Assembly: GCF_900091625.1 (NCBI RefSeq)
Contig: NZ_FMIC01000002.1
Coordinates: 2,604,001 to 2,668,000, forward strand
DNA length: 64,000 nucleotides
Direction: 5' to 3'
Source of the DNA: Micromonospora peucetia
GTDB lineage: Bacteria; Actinomycetota; Actinomycetes; Mycobacteriales; Micromonosporaceae
The notes under the pieces were generated by a model that had not been told where the DNA came from, made no database searches, and saw only the letters and a program-made list of their open reading frames with translations. This document shows, in pieces, positions 34,215 through 43,346 of the stretch. How positions within the stretch are numbered: the stretch's first letter is position 1; the number at the start of each line of letters is the position of its first letter. A program made the translations under genes and the position numbers.

Positions 34215-35486
34215 GTGGCACGGGTAGTCCCCGCCATGGCCGTGGCCCGGGACCGTCGCCCCTCACTGGTGCGACGCGTCATCCTGCGCGACCGGGGTAC
34301 GGACGTCGAAGGGCCGCGCATCGGCGAGGCGGTGGCGCACCTGCGGCAGCGCGGCAAACTCACCCTGCACGACCGTCTGCACCGGCTGAAGATGGCGATG
34401 GGCCTCGCCGTGCAGGCCGGCCTCGCCGCCGGGCTGGCCTGGCTGGCGGCGCACGAGCTGCTCGGCAACCCGCAGCCGGTCTTCGCGCCGATCTCCGCGG
34501 TCGGCACCCTCGCCGCCTCGGTCGGCCAGCGGTTCCGCCGCACGGTGGAGCTGATCGCCGGGGTGGGGATCGGGGTCGCCGTCGGTGACTTCCTCATCTA
34601 TCTGCTCGGCACCGGGCCGTGGCAGCTGGGGCTGGTGGTCACCCTGGCGATCTTGCTGACCATCTTCGCGGGCGCCAGCGTGGCCATCGTCATCCAGGCG
34701 GCGGCCACGGCGGTGCTGATCGTCACGCTCAGCCCGTCGACCGAGAACCTGGAGATCCCCAGGTTCATCGACGCGTTCGTCGGCGGTGGCATCGCGCTGC
34801 TCGTCACCGCGGTCCTGCTGCCGCTCAATCCGCTGCGGGTCATCAACCGGGCCGCCCGGCCGGCCCTGGACCTGCTCGCCGCCCAACTCGACAACACCGC
34901 GGACGCGCTGCGGGAACGGGACCGGGACAAGGCCCAGCTGGCCCTGGACCGGCTCCGCGACAACCAGGAGGAGCTGGCCGCCTTCACCGAGGCCATCGAG
35001 GGGGCGAAGGAGACCGCCATCCTCTCGCCGGCCCGTTGGCACCGGCGGGACGAGCTCACCCACTACGCCGAGGCCGCCGAACCGATCGACCGGGCGATGC
35101 GCAACGCCGGCACGTTGACCCGGCGCGCGGTCACCCTGATCGAGGACGGGGAGCCCATCCCGGAGACGATGCCGGACGCGGTGGCCCACCTCGCCGAGTC
35201 GGTACGCCTGCTCAAGCACGAGTTCGCCGTCGCCGAGGAGCCGGAGAAGGCTCGGGAGCGGGCGCTGCGCGCGGTCGGCGAGGCCGGCCGGGCGTACGCC
35301 GAGGGGGTCGGCTTCTCCGGCAGCGTGGTGATCGCACAGGTGCGGACCACCGCCAGCGACCTGATGGTGGCCTCCGGCATCAGCCAGGAGGAGGCGAACC
35401 GTGGCGTCCGGCAGTCCTTCGGCGACCAGGACCGAGCGCACGATCACGGCCCCCCGAAGCCACCCACCGCCCCGCCGCTTGGCTGA
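34215..35486 (+). CDS. FUSC-like/aromatic acid exporter family membrane protein
   Basis: A 423-residue protein. GTG 34215 has GGAGGA about ten bases upstream; ATG 34236 is in frame. After a basic N-terminus there are four or five TM helices (about residues 65-205): LAVQAGLAAGLAWLAAHELL, LIAGVGIGVAVGDFLIYLLG, LGLVVTLAILLTIFAGASVA and FVGGGIALLVTAVLLPLNPL, with the PVFAPISAVGTLA signature between. A long helical cytoplasmic domain follows (LRERDRDKAQLALDRLRDNQ). The FUSC/ArAE fold is linked to efflux of aromatic acids; the substrate here is unknown. Copy C of the palindrome follows it. Confidence 0.85.
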   Translation: MARVVPAMAVARDRRPSLVRRVILRDRGTDVEGPRIGEAVAHLRQRGKLTLHDRLHRLKMAMGLAVQAGLAAGLAWLAAHELLGNPQPVFAPISAVGTLAASVGQRFRRTVELIAGVGIGVAVGDFLIYLLGTGPWQLGLVVTLAILLTIFAGASVAIVIQAAATAVLIVTLSPSTENLEIPRFIDAFVGGGIALLVTAVLLPLNPLRVINRAARPALDLLAAQLDNTADALRERDRDKAQLALDRLRDNQEELAAFTEAIEGAKETAILSPARWHRRDELTHYAEAAEPIDRAMRNAGTLTRRAVTLIEDGEPIPETMPDAVAHLAESVRLLKHEFAVAEEPEKARERALRAVGEAGRAYAEGVGFSGSVVIAQVRTTASDLMVASGISQEEANRGVRQSFGDQDRAHDHGPPKPPTAPPLG

Positions 35487-35603
35487 CCACCCCGCCGCCC
35501 CACCACCCACCGCTCACAGCCCCGCCCCTCTCGCTCACAACCCTGCCCCCTCGCCCGCCGCCCCCGCCTCGCTCGCGCCCCGCGCACCCGCCCCCTCGCC
35601 CGC

Positions 35604-35670
35604 GATCTTGCACTTTCGGCCCCTAAGGCGCGGCTTTAGTCCGGTTTGCCGGGGCAGTAAGTGCAAGATC
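35604..35670. repeat. dispersed palindromic element, copy C
   Basis: Perfect 12-bp arms GATCTTGCACTT (35604-35615) and AAGTGCAAGATC (35659-35670) in a 67-bp element. Its right 20 bases are the exact reverse complement of the left 20 of copy A. C-rich sequence lies to the left (35490-35600) and G-rich to the right. Located between two convergent genes (FUSC-like and aminotransferase), where it could terminate both transcripts. Confidence 0.87.
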
Positions 35671-35673
35671 GAC

Positions 35674-35767
35674 GGGGCGGGAGCGCGGGGCGGGAGCGCG
35701 GGGCGGGAGCGCGGGGCGGGAGGCGGGAGGCGCGGGAAGGGCAGGGGTGGGAGGCGCGGGGCGGGGG
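35674..35767. repeat. GGGGCGGGAGCGC tandem repeat
   Basis: Three exact 13-bp units GGGGCGGGAGCGC (35674-35712) followed by degenerate GGGGCGGGA/GGCGGGA units up to about 35767. Immediately right of copy C. No gene seen here. Confidence 0.75.
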
Positions 35768-35785
35768 AAGGGGAGGGCGGGGAGG

Positions 35786-37087
35786 TCAGGGCAGGGTGGT
35801 CAGGGCGGTCAGGAGGCGGTCGACGTGGTCTGTCGTGCTGCCCAGGCCGATGCTGGCGCGCAGGGCGGTCGGTGGCAGGTCCCGCCGGCCGCTGCGGGCC
35901 GCCGCCTCGTCGAGCAGCCGCCGGGCCAGCGGATGGGCGCAGAAGAGGCCGTCGCGCACCCCGATGTCGTACGACGTGGCCAGTTCCGCCGCCACCTCCG
36001 CCGAGTCCCGGCCGGCCACCACGAACGACACGATGCCCACCCGGGACGCCGCCGGCCCGAACGTGCGCAGCTCCACCACGTGCGGCAGGGCCGCGATGCC
36101 GTCGCGCAGCCGGGCCAGCAGGGCCTGCTCGGTGTCGTGCAGGGCGGCCCGGTCGGCGTCGGCCAGGGCGGCGCAGACCGCGGCCAGGGCGACCGCGCCG
36201 AGCAGGTTCGGCGTGCCCGCCTCGTGCCGGGCCGGGCCGGTCGCCCACCGTACGTCGTGGGTGGCCGCCCCGACGTGGCTGGTGGCGCCGCCGCCGACCA
36301 GGTACGGCGGCGCCGCGTCCAGCCAGTCCGCCCGCCCGACGAGCACCCCCGTGCCGAACGGCGCGTACAGCTTGTGGCCGGAGACCGCGAGGTAGTCGAC
36401 GTCGAGTGAGGCGACGTCCACCGGTGCGTGCGGGGCGAGTTGCGCGGCGTCCACCGCGATCCGGGCACCGTACCGCCGGGCCACCTGGGCCAGCTCGGCC
36501 ACCGGCCAGCGCTCGCCGGTCACGTTGCTGGCGGCGGTCACCGCCACCAGCACGGGCGGGCCCTGGTCGACGCCGGGGCGCGCGGGATGTGTGACTGGGC
36601 CGCCCCTCCCGTCCGGCCTGCGCAGCTCGCTGAGCGCGGCGGCCAGCGCGCGGACCGCCTCGGCCGGCTCCCGGGGCACCGGCAGCCGGACCGAGCCGCG
36701 CGGCCAGGGCAGCAGGTTGGCGTGGTGCTCCCCGCCGAAGGTGACCACCGTGGTGCCGGCGGGCAGGGCCCGGGCCAGCAGGTTCAGCGCGTCGGTGGTG
36801 TTGCGGGTGAAGATCACGTGGTCTTCGGCGCGGGCGCCGAAGAAGTCACCGACCGTCTGCCGGGCGCGTTCGTAGGCGAGGGTGCAGCGCCGCGACAGGG
36901 CCCCGGCGCCGCGATGCACGCTGGCGTACCAGGGCAGCAGCTCGGCCACCGCGTCGGCCGCGGCTCGCGCGCAGGGCGCGGTGGCGGCGTAGTCCAGGTT
37001 TACCTGGCCGGGTACGCCGAGCACGCCGAGCGGCCCGGCGACGGTGGGCGGCTGCGGTGCGGGCGAAGGCGCGAGGGTGACGGTCAT
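35786..37087 (-). CDS. class V aminotransferase / cysteine desulfurase-like enzyme under SAM-IV control
   Basis: A 433-residue PLP enzyme of the fold-type I class V family. VNLDYAATAPCARAAADAVA at the N-terminus, FTRNTTDALNLLARALPAGT, HHANLLPW, VDAAQLAPHAPVDV and PLP Lys239 in SGHKLYAPFGTGV. A Cys lies in the mobile-loop region (DGLFCAHPLARRLL), compatible with desulfurase activity, though the family also includes other lyases. ATG 37087 has GGAGG six bases upstream. The SAM-IV riboswitch ahead ties it to sulfur metabolism. No suf or isc genes are adjacent. Confidence 0.9.
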   Translation of the reverse strand: MTVTLAPSPAPQPPTVAGPLGVLGVPGQVNLDYAATAPCARAAADAVAELLPWYASVHRGAGALSRRCTLAYERARQTVGDFFGARAEDHVIFTRNTTDALNLLARALPAGTTVVTFGGEHHANLLPWPRGSVRLPVPREPAEAVRALAAALSELRRPDGRGGPVTHPARPGVDQGPPVLVAVTAASNVTGERWPVAELAQVARRYGARIAVDAAQLAPHAPVDVASLDVDYLAVSGHKLYAPFGTGVLVGRADWLDAAPPYLVGGGATSHVGAATHDVRWATGPARHEAGTPNLLGAVALAAVCAALADADRAALHDTEQALLARLRDGIAALPHVVELRTFGPAASRVGIVSFVVAGRDSAEVAAELATSYDIGVRDGLFCAHPLARRLLDEAAARSGRRDLPPTALRASIGLGSTTDHVDRLLTALTTLP

Positions 37088-37134
37088 GGCCGACCTCCGG
37101 GTCCAGGGACCCCGGGTGGGCGCACACGGGCGGG

Positions 37135-37254
37135 GTCCGCGCTTGCCCGGCACGCGGATCGCGCCGGGCCCGGTCATCACCCGGGGCACCCCACCGCGAA
37201 CTCGACGAGGGTTGCCGGCCAGCAAACCGGGGCTTGACGCTGGCGCTCGTGACC
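37135..37254 (-). promoter_or_regulatory. SAM-IV riboswitch upstream of aminotransferase
   Basis: Read leftward, the RNA begins GGTCACGAGCGCCAGCGTCA, then CCCCGG, CTGGCCGGCAACCCTC, GCGGTGGGGTGCCCCGGGTG and ATGACC, which closes P1 (37172-37181 with ~37245-37254). Downstream GCCGGGCAAGCGCGGACC supplies the 3' hairpin/pseudoknot that distinguishes SAM-IV from SAM-I. It ends about 47 bases before the ATG. High SAM should lower expression; whether by transcription or translation is not evident. Confidence 0.88.
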
Positions 37255-37318
37255 TGCCGGCAGCATAGCCGGGTGAATGCGGCCGAACCAGCCGGCCGGG
37301 GATGGCTACGCTGACCGC

Positions 37319-38767
37319 ATGGCCGACACCCCGCCCGGCGCACCGCTGCCGCCGACCGCGCCCGCCGTTCCGCCGCCGGTCGGGGCCGGGCCCCGGATGC
37401 CGGTGCGCCGGCCGGGTTGGCCCCGGTACCTGGTGCTGGCCGGGACCGTCGTGTTCATCGCGGCCTGCGCGCTGTTCATGGTCTTCAGACTCGGTCAGAA
37501 TCTCGGCGTCGAGGCGCTGCTGATCGGCCTGGTCGCCGCGATCCTCCCGGTTCCGGTGCTGGTGGGCTGTTTCCTCTGGCTCGACCGCTACGAACCGGAA
37601 CCCCTGAAGTACCTGATCTTCTGCTTCGCCTGGGGCGCGTTCGTCTCCACCGCCGCATCGCTGGAGGTCAACGGCTTCTTCGCGGGGCTGTTCGAGGACT
37701 GGGGGCTGCCGGACGGGCTGACCGCGGTGCTGGTCGCGCCGTTCATCGAGGAGCTGACCAAGGCCATCGGGCCGATCCTGCTGCTGATCTTCCGCCGGCG
37801 GGAGTTCTCCGGCATCACCGACGCCCTGGTCTACTGCGGGCTCTCCGCGGTCGGCTTCGCCATGGTGGAGAACATCCTCTACCTGGGCGGTCACGGCTAC
37901 GCCAGCGGCGCGCAGCAGTACGGGCCGGCGACCGGCACCCAGCAGGTCATCGCCATCTTCATCGTCCGGATCCTGCTCTTCGGCTTCGCCCACCCGCTGT
38001 TCACCTCGATGACCGGGGTGGGGCTGGGCATCGCCGCGCGCGCCGCCAACCGGTGGGTCCGGGTGCTCGCCCCGATCGCCGGCCTGCTGTTGGCGATGAT
38101 GCTGCACGGCCTCTGGAACCTGCTGCCCACGCTCACCCAGGCCACCGGCGAAACGTTGATCATGTTGTACGGCTTCATCGGCGTGATGGTGCCGTTGTTC
38201 TTCGGCATGGTCGGGCTCGCCCTGTGGCTGCGGGCCTGGGAGGGGCGGATCACCGAGCGGACCCTGCCGGACTACGTCCGGGCCGGCTGGCTCACCCCGC
38301 CCGAGGTGGCGGCGCTGAGCAGCCTGGGGCGGCGGCACGCGGCCCGGGTGTGGGCCAAGCGGGTGGCCGGCGATGGCGGGCTGAGGGCGATGCGCGGCTA
38401 CCAGTTCGCGGCGACCCGGCTGGCGCTGCTGCGCGACGGCGCGTTGCGCGGCCTGGACCGGAGCCCGGTTGACCGGGACCGGACAGCACGGGAGGAACGG
38501 GAGCTGCTGGAGGCGATCGGCGCGTACCGGTCGTTCTTCACGGGCCGGGACCCACAGGCGCCGGTGGGGATCTGGGACGGGCACCGCTACCACCTGCGGT
38601 TCCCGGACGGCACGCAGCGGTCGGTCGAGGCGCCGGACGAGCCCGTCGTGCCGATCCCGGTGGTGCTCGTCCCGCCGCCACCCCCGCCCGGCTACGGCCC
38701 ACCCGGCTGGTACGGCCACGGCCACGGCCAGCGACCGGCCGCGCCGTGGCCCCCCGGCCACCCCTGA
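37319..38767 (+). CDS. PrsW-family intramembrane metalloprotease
   Basis: A 482-residue membrane protein with the PrsW motifs: LVAPFIEELTKAIGP (EExxK), GLSAVGFAMVENILYL, FGFAHPLFTSM and MLHGLWNLL (His metal ligands), over about eight TM helices (residues 37-320). A cytoplasmic domain (about 325-430) and a Pro-rich end (VLVPPPPPPGYGPPGWYGHG) follow. PrsW proteases act in site-1 cleavage of anti-sigma factors in Bacillus; the target here is unknown and no anti-sigma gene is adjacent. ATG 37319. Divergent from the aminotransferase. Confidence 0.92.
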   Translation: MADTPPGAPLPPTAPAVPPPVGAGPRMPVRRPGWPRYLVLAGTVVFIAACALFMVFRLGQNLGVEALLIGLVAAILPVPVLVGCFLWLDRYEPEPLKYLIFCFAWGAFVSTAASLEVNGFFAGLFEDWGLPDGLTAVLVAPFIEELTKAIGPILLLIFRRREFSGITDALVYCGLSAVGFAMVENILYLGGHGYASGAQQYGPATGTQQVIAIFIVRILLFGFAHPLFTSMTGVGLGIAARAANRWVRVLAPIAGLLLAMMLHGLWNLLPTLTQATGETLIMLYGFIGVMVPLFFGMVGLALWLRAWEGRITERTLPDYVRAGWLTPPEVAALSSLGRRHAARVWAKRVAGDGGLRAMRGYQFAATRLALLRDGALRGLDRSPVDRDRTAREERELLEAIGAYRSFFTGRDPQAPVGIWDGHRYHLRFPDGTQRSVEAPDEPVVPIPVVLVPPPPPPGYGPPGWYGHGHGQRPAAPWPPGHP

Positions 38768-38795
38768 CCCGTACGCCCAGCCACCCCTGACCCGA

Positions 38796-38828
38796 GACCG
38801 GGGCCGCCCCGTGAGGTCGGCCCCGGTC
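38796..38828. terminator. bidirectional terminator hairpin
   Basis: GACCGGGGCCG (38796-38806) pairs perfectly with CGGCCCCGGTC (38818-38828), 11 bp and an 11-base loop, between convergent genes ending at 38767 and 38830. Confidence 0.8.
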
Positions 38829-38829
38829 G

Positions 38830-38997
38830 TCAGGTCATCAGGCTGGTGAGGAAGTCACCGAGACCCTGCGCCATCGCCATCAGTCCCGCCCCGATCGCCT
38901 TGAACATCTCCGCCGCGCCCTCCGGCCGGAAGGCCATGAAGTAGATCAGGAACGCGACGCTCCCCCAGAGCAGAACCTTCTTCACGAGTACCGGCAT
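38830..38997 (-). CDS. small single-TM protein (55 aa)
   Basis: ATG 38997 with GGAGG six bases upstream starts a 55-residue peptide: MPVLVKKVLLWGSVAFLIYF (TM), MAFRPEGAAEMFKAIGAGLM and AMAQGLGDFLTSLMT. One N-terminal TM then an amphipathic helix, similar to small conserved actinobacterial membrane proteins. Function unknown. Confidence 0.65.
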   Translation of the reverse strand: MPVLVKKVLLWGSVAFLIYFMAFRPEGAAEMFKAIGAGLMAMAQGLGDFLTSLMT

Positions 38998-39101
38998 CGC
39001 GTCCCTCCCCAGGGCCGGTGGTGCGGTTGGCTTCCCGGCGGGGAGCGACGCAAACGACACCGGCGCCCTCATCCGGGCGGGCGGGGGCGGGCGGGGTGGG
39101 A

Positions 39102-39440
39102 TCAGAGGTAGAGGCCGGTGGAGTTGTTCTCCACCCGCTCGGCGGCCACGGCGTGCACGTCGCGCTCGCGCAGCAGCACGTAGCCGCGCCCGTGCAGCTC
39201 GACCTCGGAGCGGTCGTCGGGGTCGAAGAGGACCCGGTCGCCTGAGACGATGGCGCGCACGTTCGGCCCGACCCCCACGGCGGTGGCCCAGGCCAGGCGT
39301 TTGCCCACGGCGGCGGTCGCCGGGATCACGATGCCGGCGGTCGAGCGTCGCTCACCCTCGCTCCCCTCCACCCGCACCAGCACGCGGTCGTGCAACATGC
39401 GGATCGGCAGCCCGGAGTCGAGATTCTGGTCGGCGGTCAC
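39102..39440 (-). CDS. GroES-like co-chaperonin protein
   Basis: A 112-residue protein with a chaperonin-10 fold: LPIRMLHDRVLVRVEGSEGE, RRSTAGIVIPATAAVGKRLA, ATAVGVGPNVRAIVSGDRVL, YVLLRERDVHAV. The segment RRSTAGIVIP occupies the place of the GroES mobile loop. It is longer than GroES (~97-104) with an extra tail (ERVENNSTGLYL), stands alone, and shows no CIRCE site, so it is probably a divergent paralogue and not the main groES. Confidence 0.85.
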   Translation of the reverse strand: MTADQNLDSGLPIRMLHDRVLVRVEGSEGERRSTAGIVIPATAAVGKRLAWATAVGVGPNVRAIVSGDRVLFDPDDRSEVELHGRGYVLLRERDVHAVAAERVENNSTGLYL

Positions 39441-39598
39441 GCCGGAAACGCTACCGTGTCCCCGTCGGCCGGCCGTGGGCGGTTACGCGCCGGGGGCCGG
39501 GGGCAATGTGTGGCGGACCTGCCATACGGTGGCGTCGTCGGACGTATCCTGTCCGCCCACCTGCGTGGGCGGGCCGATTCTCTTGCCAGGAGGTGCGC

Positions 39599-40897
39599 TT
39601 GAGCCGCTTCGAGCGGATACGCGGACGGCTCCGTCGCGCGTACGAGTCGGGCCGGGAGTCGACGCGCGTCCGCCGTACGGCCCCGGCCGACGATCCCGCG
39701 ACGGCCGGCGTGGCCTCGCCGACGTCCCCCGGGCCGGTGGCGGCACCGTCCGCGACCGTGGTCGGCGCGGCGCCGCCCGCGGCCATGCACAACTCCACCT
39801 CCAGCCGGGACGACGCGGACGTCCCGCACGGGCTGCGGATCGCCGCTGCCTGGTCCTGGCGGCTGATCGTGATCGGTGTCGTCGCCTGGGCGCTGCTGAA
39901 GGTCGTCGGCACCGTCAAGATCGTGGTCATTCCGCTGGCCGTCGCGCTGCTGCTCTCGGCGTTGCTGGCGCCGGCGGTCGGCTGGCTGTTGCGGGCCCGA
40001 CTGCCCCGCTCCCTGGCGACGGCGGTGGTGCTGGTCGGCGGCCTGGCCGGGGTGATCGGCACGCTGACCCTGGTGGTGAACGAGTTCATCCAGGGCGTGC
40101 CGGAGCTGAGCAAGAAGTCCTCGGAGGGCGTCCGGCAGATCCAGGACTGGCTGAAGACCGGCCCGCTGCACCTCTCGGACGGCCAACTCGACAACTACAT
40201 CGAGGAGGGCCAGAAGTGGATCAACAACAACACCGAGAAGTTCACCAGCGGTGCCCTCTCCACGGCCGCCACGCTGGCTGAGGTGTTGACCGGCACGCTG
40301 CTGGTGCTCTTCGCCACCTTCTTCTTCCTGCGCGACGGCAGCAAGATCTGGCGCTTCCTGGTCCGGCTGCTGCCGGTGGCGGCCCGCTGGAAGGTCGACG
40401 ACGCCGGGCGGGCGTCCTGGGCGACGCTGGTCGCCTACGTCCGGGCGACCGTGCTGGTCGCCTTCATCGACGCGGTCGGCATCGGCGTCTTCCTGGTCAT
40501 CTTCGACATCCCGTTCGCCTTCCCGCTCGCCGCGCTGGTCTTCCTCGGGGCGTTCATCCCGATCGTCGGCGCGACCCTGTCGGGCGTCGTCGCGGTCCTG
40601 GTCGCGCTGGTCGACAGCGGCCTGGTGACCGCGCTGATCATCCTCGGCGTGGTGATCGGGGTGCAGCAGGTGGAGGGACACCTCCTCCAGCCGCTGATCA
40701 TGGGCCGGGCGGTGGCCATCCACCCGCTCGCGGTGATCATCGGAATCGCGGCCGGTGTGGTCCTCGCCGGGATCACCGGCGCGCTGGTCTCCGTGCCGCT
40801 GATCGCCGTGCTCAACACGGCCGTCCGCCGGCTCGCCGCCCGCACCGTTCCGGACACCCCGCCCGACGCCGTCGTCGTCGCCTCCCAGGCACCCTGA
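39599..40897 (+). CDS. AI-2E family transporter
   Basis: A 432-residue membrane protein of the AI-2E/PerM family. TTG 39599 is set by AGGAGGT ending four bases before it. A basic, Pro/Ala-rich N-terminus (~80 residues) precedes TM helices LIVIGVVAWALLKVVGTVKI, VVIPLAVALLLSALLAPAVG, the large loop (EFIQGVPELSKKSSEGVRQI), and C-terminal helices including FAFPLAALVFLGAFIPIVGA and GVVIGVQQVEGHLLQPLIMG, a family signature. Reported members move autoinducer-2 or Na+/H+; the substrate here is open. A terminator hairpin follows. Confidence 0.9.
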   Translation: MSRFERIRGRLRRAYESGRESTRVRRTAPADDPATAGVASPTSPGPVAAPSATVVGAAPPAAMHNSTSSRDDADVPHGLRIAAAWSWRLIVIGVVAWALLKVVGTVKIVVIPLAVALLLSALLAPAVGWLLRARLPRSLATAVVLVGGLAGVIGTLTLVVNEFIQGVPELSKKSSEGVRQIQDWLKTGPLHLSDGQLDNYIEEGQKWINNNTEKFTSGALSTAATLAEVLTGTLLVLFATFFFLRDGSKIWRFLVRLLPVAARWKVDDAGRASWATLVAYVRATVLVAFIDAVGIGVFLVIFDIPFAFPLAALVFLGAFIPIVGATLSGVVAVLVALVDSGLVTALIILGVVIGVQQVEGHLLQPLIMGRAVAIHPLAVIIGIAAGVVLAGITGALVSVPLIAVLNTAVRRLAARTVPDTPPDAVVVASQAP

Positions 40898-40936
40898 CCC
40901 GTCCCACCGCGCGGCCACGGGCCCGCACAGCCGCAC

Positions 40937-40977
40937 CGAGAGGGTGGCCCTCCCGAACCCGGGGGGTCACCCTCTCG
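40937..40977. terminator. bidirectional terminator hairpin
   Basis: CGAGAGGGTG (40937-40946) pairs with CACCCTCTCG (40968-40977), extended inward by GCCC/GGGT pairs. Between convergent AI-2E and DinG-like genes. Confidence 0.85.
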
Positions 40978-41003
40978 ACGTAGCTGGGAGCGCGGGGCCG
41001 TCG

Positions 41004-43208
41004 TCAGGGCTTGGCGAGGCGTTCGAGCGCGCCGCGGGCGACCTCCGGCCGGGTGGTGTACCAGAACGGCGGCAGCGACCGGCGCAGGAACGGCCCGTAC
41101 CCCCGGGCGGTCTCCAACCGTGAGTCGAGCACCGCCACCACGCCCTTGTCGCCCGTCGACCTGATCAGCCGGCCCACCCCCTGGGCCAACCGGATCGCGG
41201 CGATCGGCACGCTGACCGCGGCGAAACCCGACCCGCCGCCGGCGTCCACCGCCGCTGCCCGCGCCGCCGCCAGCGGCTCGTCCGGCCGGGGGAAGGGCAG
41301 CCGGTCGATGACCACCAGCTGGCAGGCGTCGCCCGGCACGTCGACCCCCTGCCAGAGCGACATCACCCCGAACAGGCAGCTGGACTTCTCCTCCCGGAAC
41401 CGGCGCACCAGCAGCGGCAACGACTCCTCGCCCTGGAGCAGGACCGGCAGGTCGGTCCGCGCGCGCAGCAGCTCCGCCGCCTGCTGCGCGGCCCGTCGGG
41501 AGGAGAAGAGGCCGAGCGTACGCCCGCCGAGCGCGGTCACCAGCGCGAGCAGCTCCTCGCCGGCCGCGTCGGGCAGCCCGGAGACGCTGGGTCGGGGCAG
41601 GTGCGCGGCGACGTACAGGATGCCCTGCCGCCCGTAGTCGAACGGCGAGCCGACGTCGAGGGAGCGCCACCCCGGCCCCGAGGTCGCCGGCACCCCCGGC
41701 GTGCCGGTCACCGGGCTGCTCCCGGTGGGTCCGCCGCCCTCCGCCGGGCCGCCGCGTCCGGCCGACTCGTCGGCGCCTCTCCGCCCGCTGCCGGGGCGCC
41801 CCGCGGCGGTCCGGGCGGCCAGCGCGGCGGCGGCCGGCGACGGTGGGTCGGCGGTGGGAGCCTCCAGGCCCAGCGCCCGGGCCACCGTGTCGAACCGGCC
41901 GCCCAGCGTCAGCGTGGCCGAGGTGGCGACCACCACGCGCTCGTCGTACAGATGGGTGGCGAGGGTGCCGGCGACCGAGAGGGGCGCGACCACCAGCGCC
42001 CGGCGACCGGTGTTGTCGTTCTTCTCCACCCACGCGACGTCGTGGTCGGCTTCCTCCAGCAGGCGCTGCGCGGTGGCGGAGAGCTCGTCGAGCACCGCCT
42101 TGGCCTGCTGCTTGCGCACCGGGTCCGGGTCGTCGGACTTGACGTCGCCGATCGCGTCGAGCGCCGCCCGGGTGGCCGCGTCGAGCAGCGTGCACGCGTC
42201 GCGCAGCGCGGACGGCAGCCCCGAGGTGATCCGCCCGGCGGGCGCCTCGGCCAGCCCGACCGCCAGGGCGTCGCCGGCCGCGGTGAGCGACTCGGCGGTC
42301 TCCGGCCGCAGCAGCGGGCGGGCCCGCTTCGCGGAGCGGTCGATCAGCTCCGGCACCAGCTCGGCCTGGGCGGCGGAGGAGACCCGGTCGGCCAGCTCGT
42401 GCGCCTCGTCGACGATGAGCAGCTTGTGCGGCGGCACGATGTGCCGGCCGGCGAGCATGTCCACCGCGAGCAGGCTGTGGTTGGTGACGACGATGTCGGC
42501 CTCCCGGGCGCGGGCCCGGGACGCCTCGGCGAAGCACTCCGCGCCGAACGGGCAGCGGGAGGCGCCGACGCACTCCCGGGCCGGCATGGACACCAGCCGC
42601 CAGGCCTGGTCGTCGACGCCGGGGTCCAGCTCGTCCCGGTCGCCGGTGTCGGTCTTCTCCGCCCAGTCGCGCAGCCGCTGGACCTGCTTGCCGAGCCGGC
42701 CCGCCTCACCGAGCCACCGCGTCCCGCCGCCGGGGCGCGCGGCCGGGGCGTCGAAGAGGGTGTCCTCCGGCTCGTCCTCGGTGGAGTTGTCCAGCCGGGC
42801 CAGGCAGAGGTAGTGGTGCCGCCCCTTCAGCACCGCGAAGGTGGGCCGCCGCCCGAGCACCGGCTCCACGGCGTCGGCGAGCCGGGGCAGGTCGTGGTCG
42901 ACCAGTTGGGACTGCAACGCCAGGGTGGCCGTGGAGATCACCACCGGACCGTCCACGGTCAGCGCGGGCGTCAGGTAGGCCAATGACTTCCCGGTGCCCG
43001 TGCCAGCCTGCACGAGCAGGTGCTCCCGTGCCTGCACGCACTCCTCGATGGCGGTCGTCATCTGCTGCTGGCCCGGACGCGCCGCCCCACCCGGCACCGC
43101 GCCGACGGCGGCAGCGAGCAGCTCCACCCCGCTCGGCCGGGCGCCCCGCCGCCGGCCTCCGGTGCGGGGCGAGGGGGCGGCGGAACCGGTGGCGAGGCGC
43201 GGAGTCAC
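41004..43208 (-). CDS. DinG/XPD-like ATP-dependent DNA helicase
   Basis: A 734-residue SF2 Fe-S helicase. QQQMTTAIEECVQAREHLLV, Walker A VQAGTGTGKSLAYL, Fe-S cysteines in MPARECVGASRCPFGAECFA (plus an upstream Cys in YLCLAR), DEAH box LLIVDEAHELAD, motif FSSRRAAQQAAELL, and C-terminal LFGVMSLWQGVDVPG and IRLAQGVGRLIRSTGDKGVV. A Gly/Pro/Ala-rich insert (about residues 460-525) is unusual in length. Unwinds DNA 5' to 3' in repair of damaged or R-loop DNA, by family. GTG 43208 start. Confidence 0.93.
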   Translation of the reverse strand: MTPRLATGSAAPSPRTGGRRRGARPSGVELLAAAVGAVPGGAARPGQQQMTTAIEECVQAREHLLVQAGTGTGKSLAYLTPALTVDGPVVISTATLALQSQLVDHDLPRLADAVEPVLGRRPTFAVLKGRHHYLCLARLDNSTEDEPEDTLFDAPAARPGGGTRWLGEAGRLGKQVQRLRDWAEKTDTGDRDELDPGVDDQAWRLVSMPARECVGASRCPFGAECFAEASRARAREADIVVTNHSLLAVDMLAGRHIVPPHKLLIVDEAHELADRVSSAAQAELVPELIDRSAKRARPLLRPETAESLTAAGDALAVGLAEAPAGRITSGLPSALRDACTLLDAATRAALDAIGDVKSDDPDPVRKQQAKAVLDELSATAQRLLEEADHDVAWVEKNDNTGRRALVVAPLSVAGTLATHLYDERVVVATSATLTLGGRFDTVARALGLEAPTADPPSPAAAALAARTAAGRPGSGRRGADESAGRGGPAEGGGPTGSSPVTGTPGVPATSGPGWRSLDVGSPFDYGRQGILYVAAHLPRPSVSGLPDAAGEELLALVTALGGRTLGLFSSRRAAQQAAELLRARTDLPVLLQGEESLPLLVRRFREEKSSCLFGVMSLWQGVDVPGDACQLVVIDRLPFPRPDEPLAAARAAAVDAGGGSGFAAVSVPIAAIRLAQGVGRLIRSTGDKGVVAVLDSRLETARGYGPFLRRSLPPFWYTTRPEVARGALERLAKP

Positions 43209-43346
43209 CGTGCGACGGTACCCGTCGGCCCCGACGTCGGCCGCGCCGATCCGGGGCGTGGCGTCGTCACGGTACGGTCTCCCACCGACCGCGTCCGGTT
43301 ACTTCCGTGCGGCGACGGATGGGCGGTATCGGTTAGGGTGCGACTC

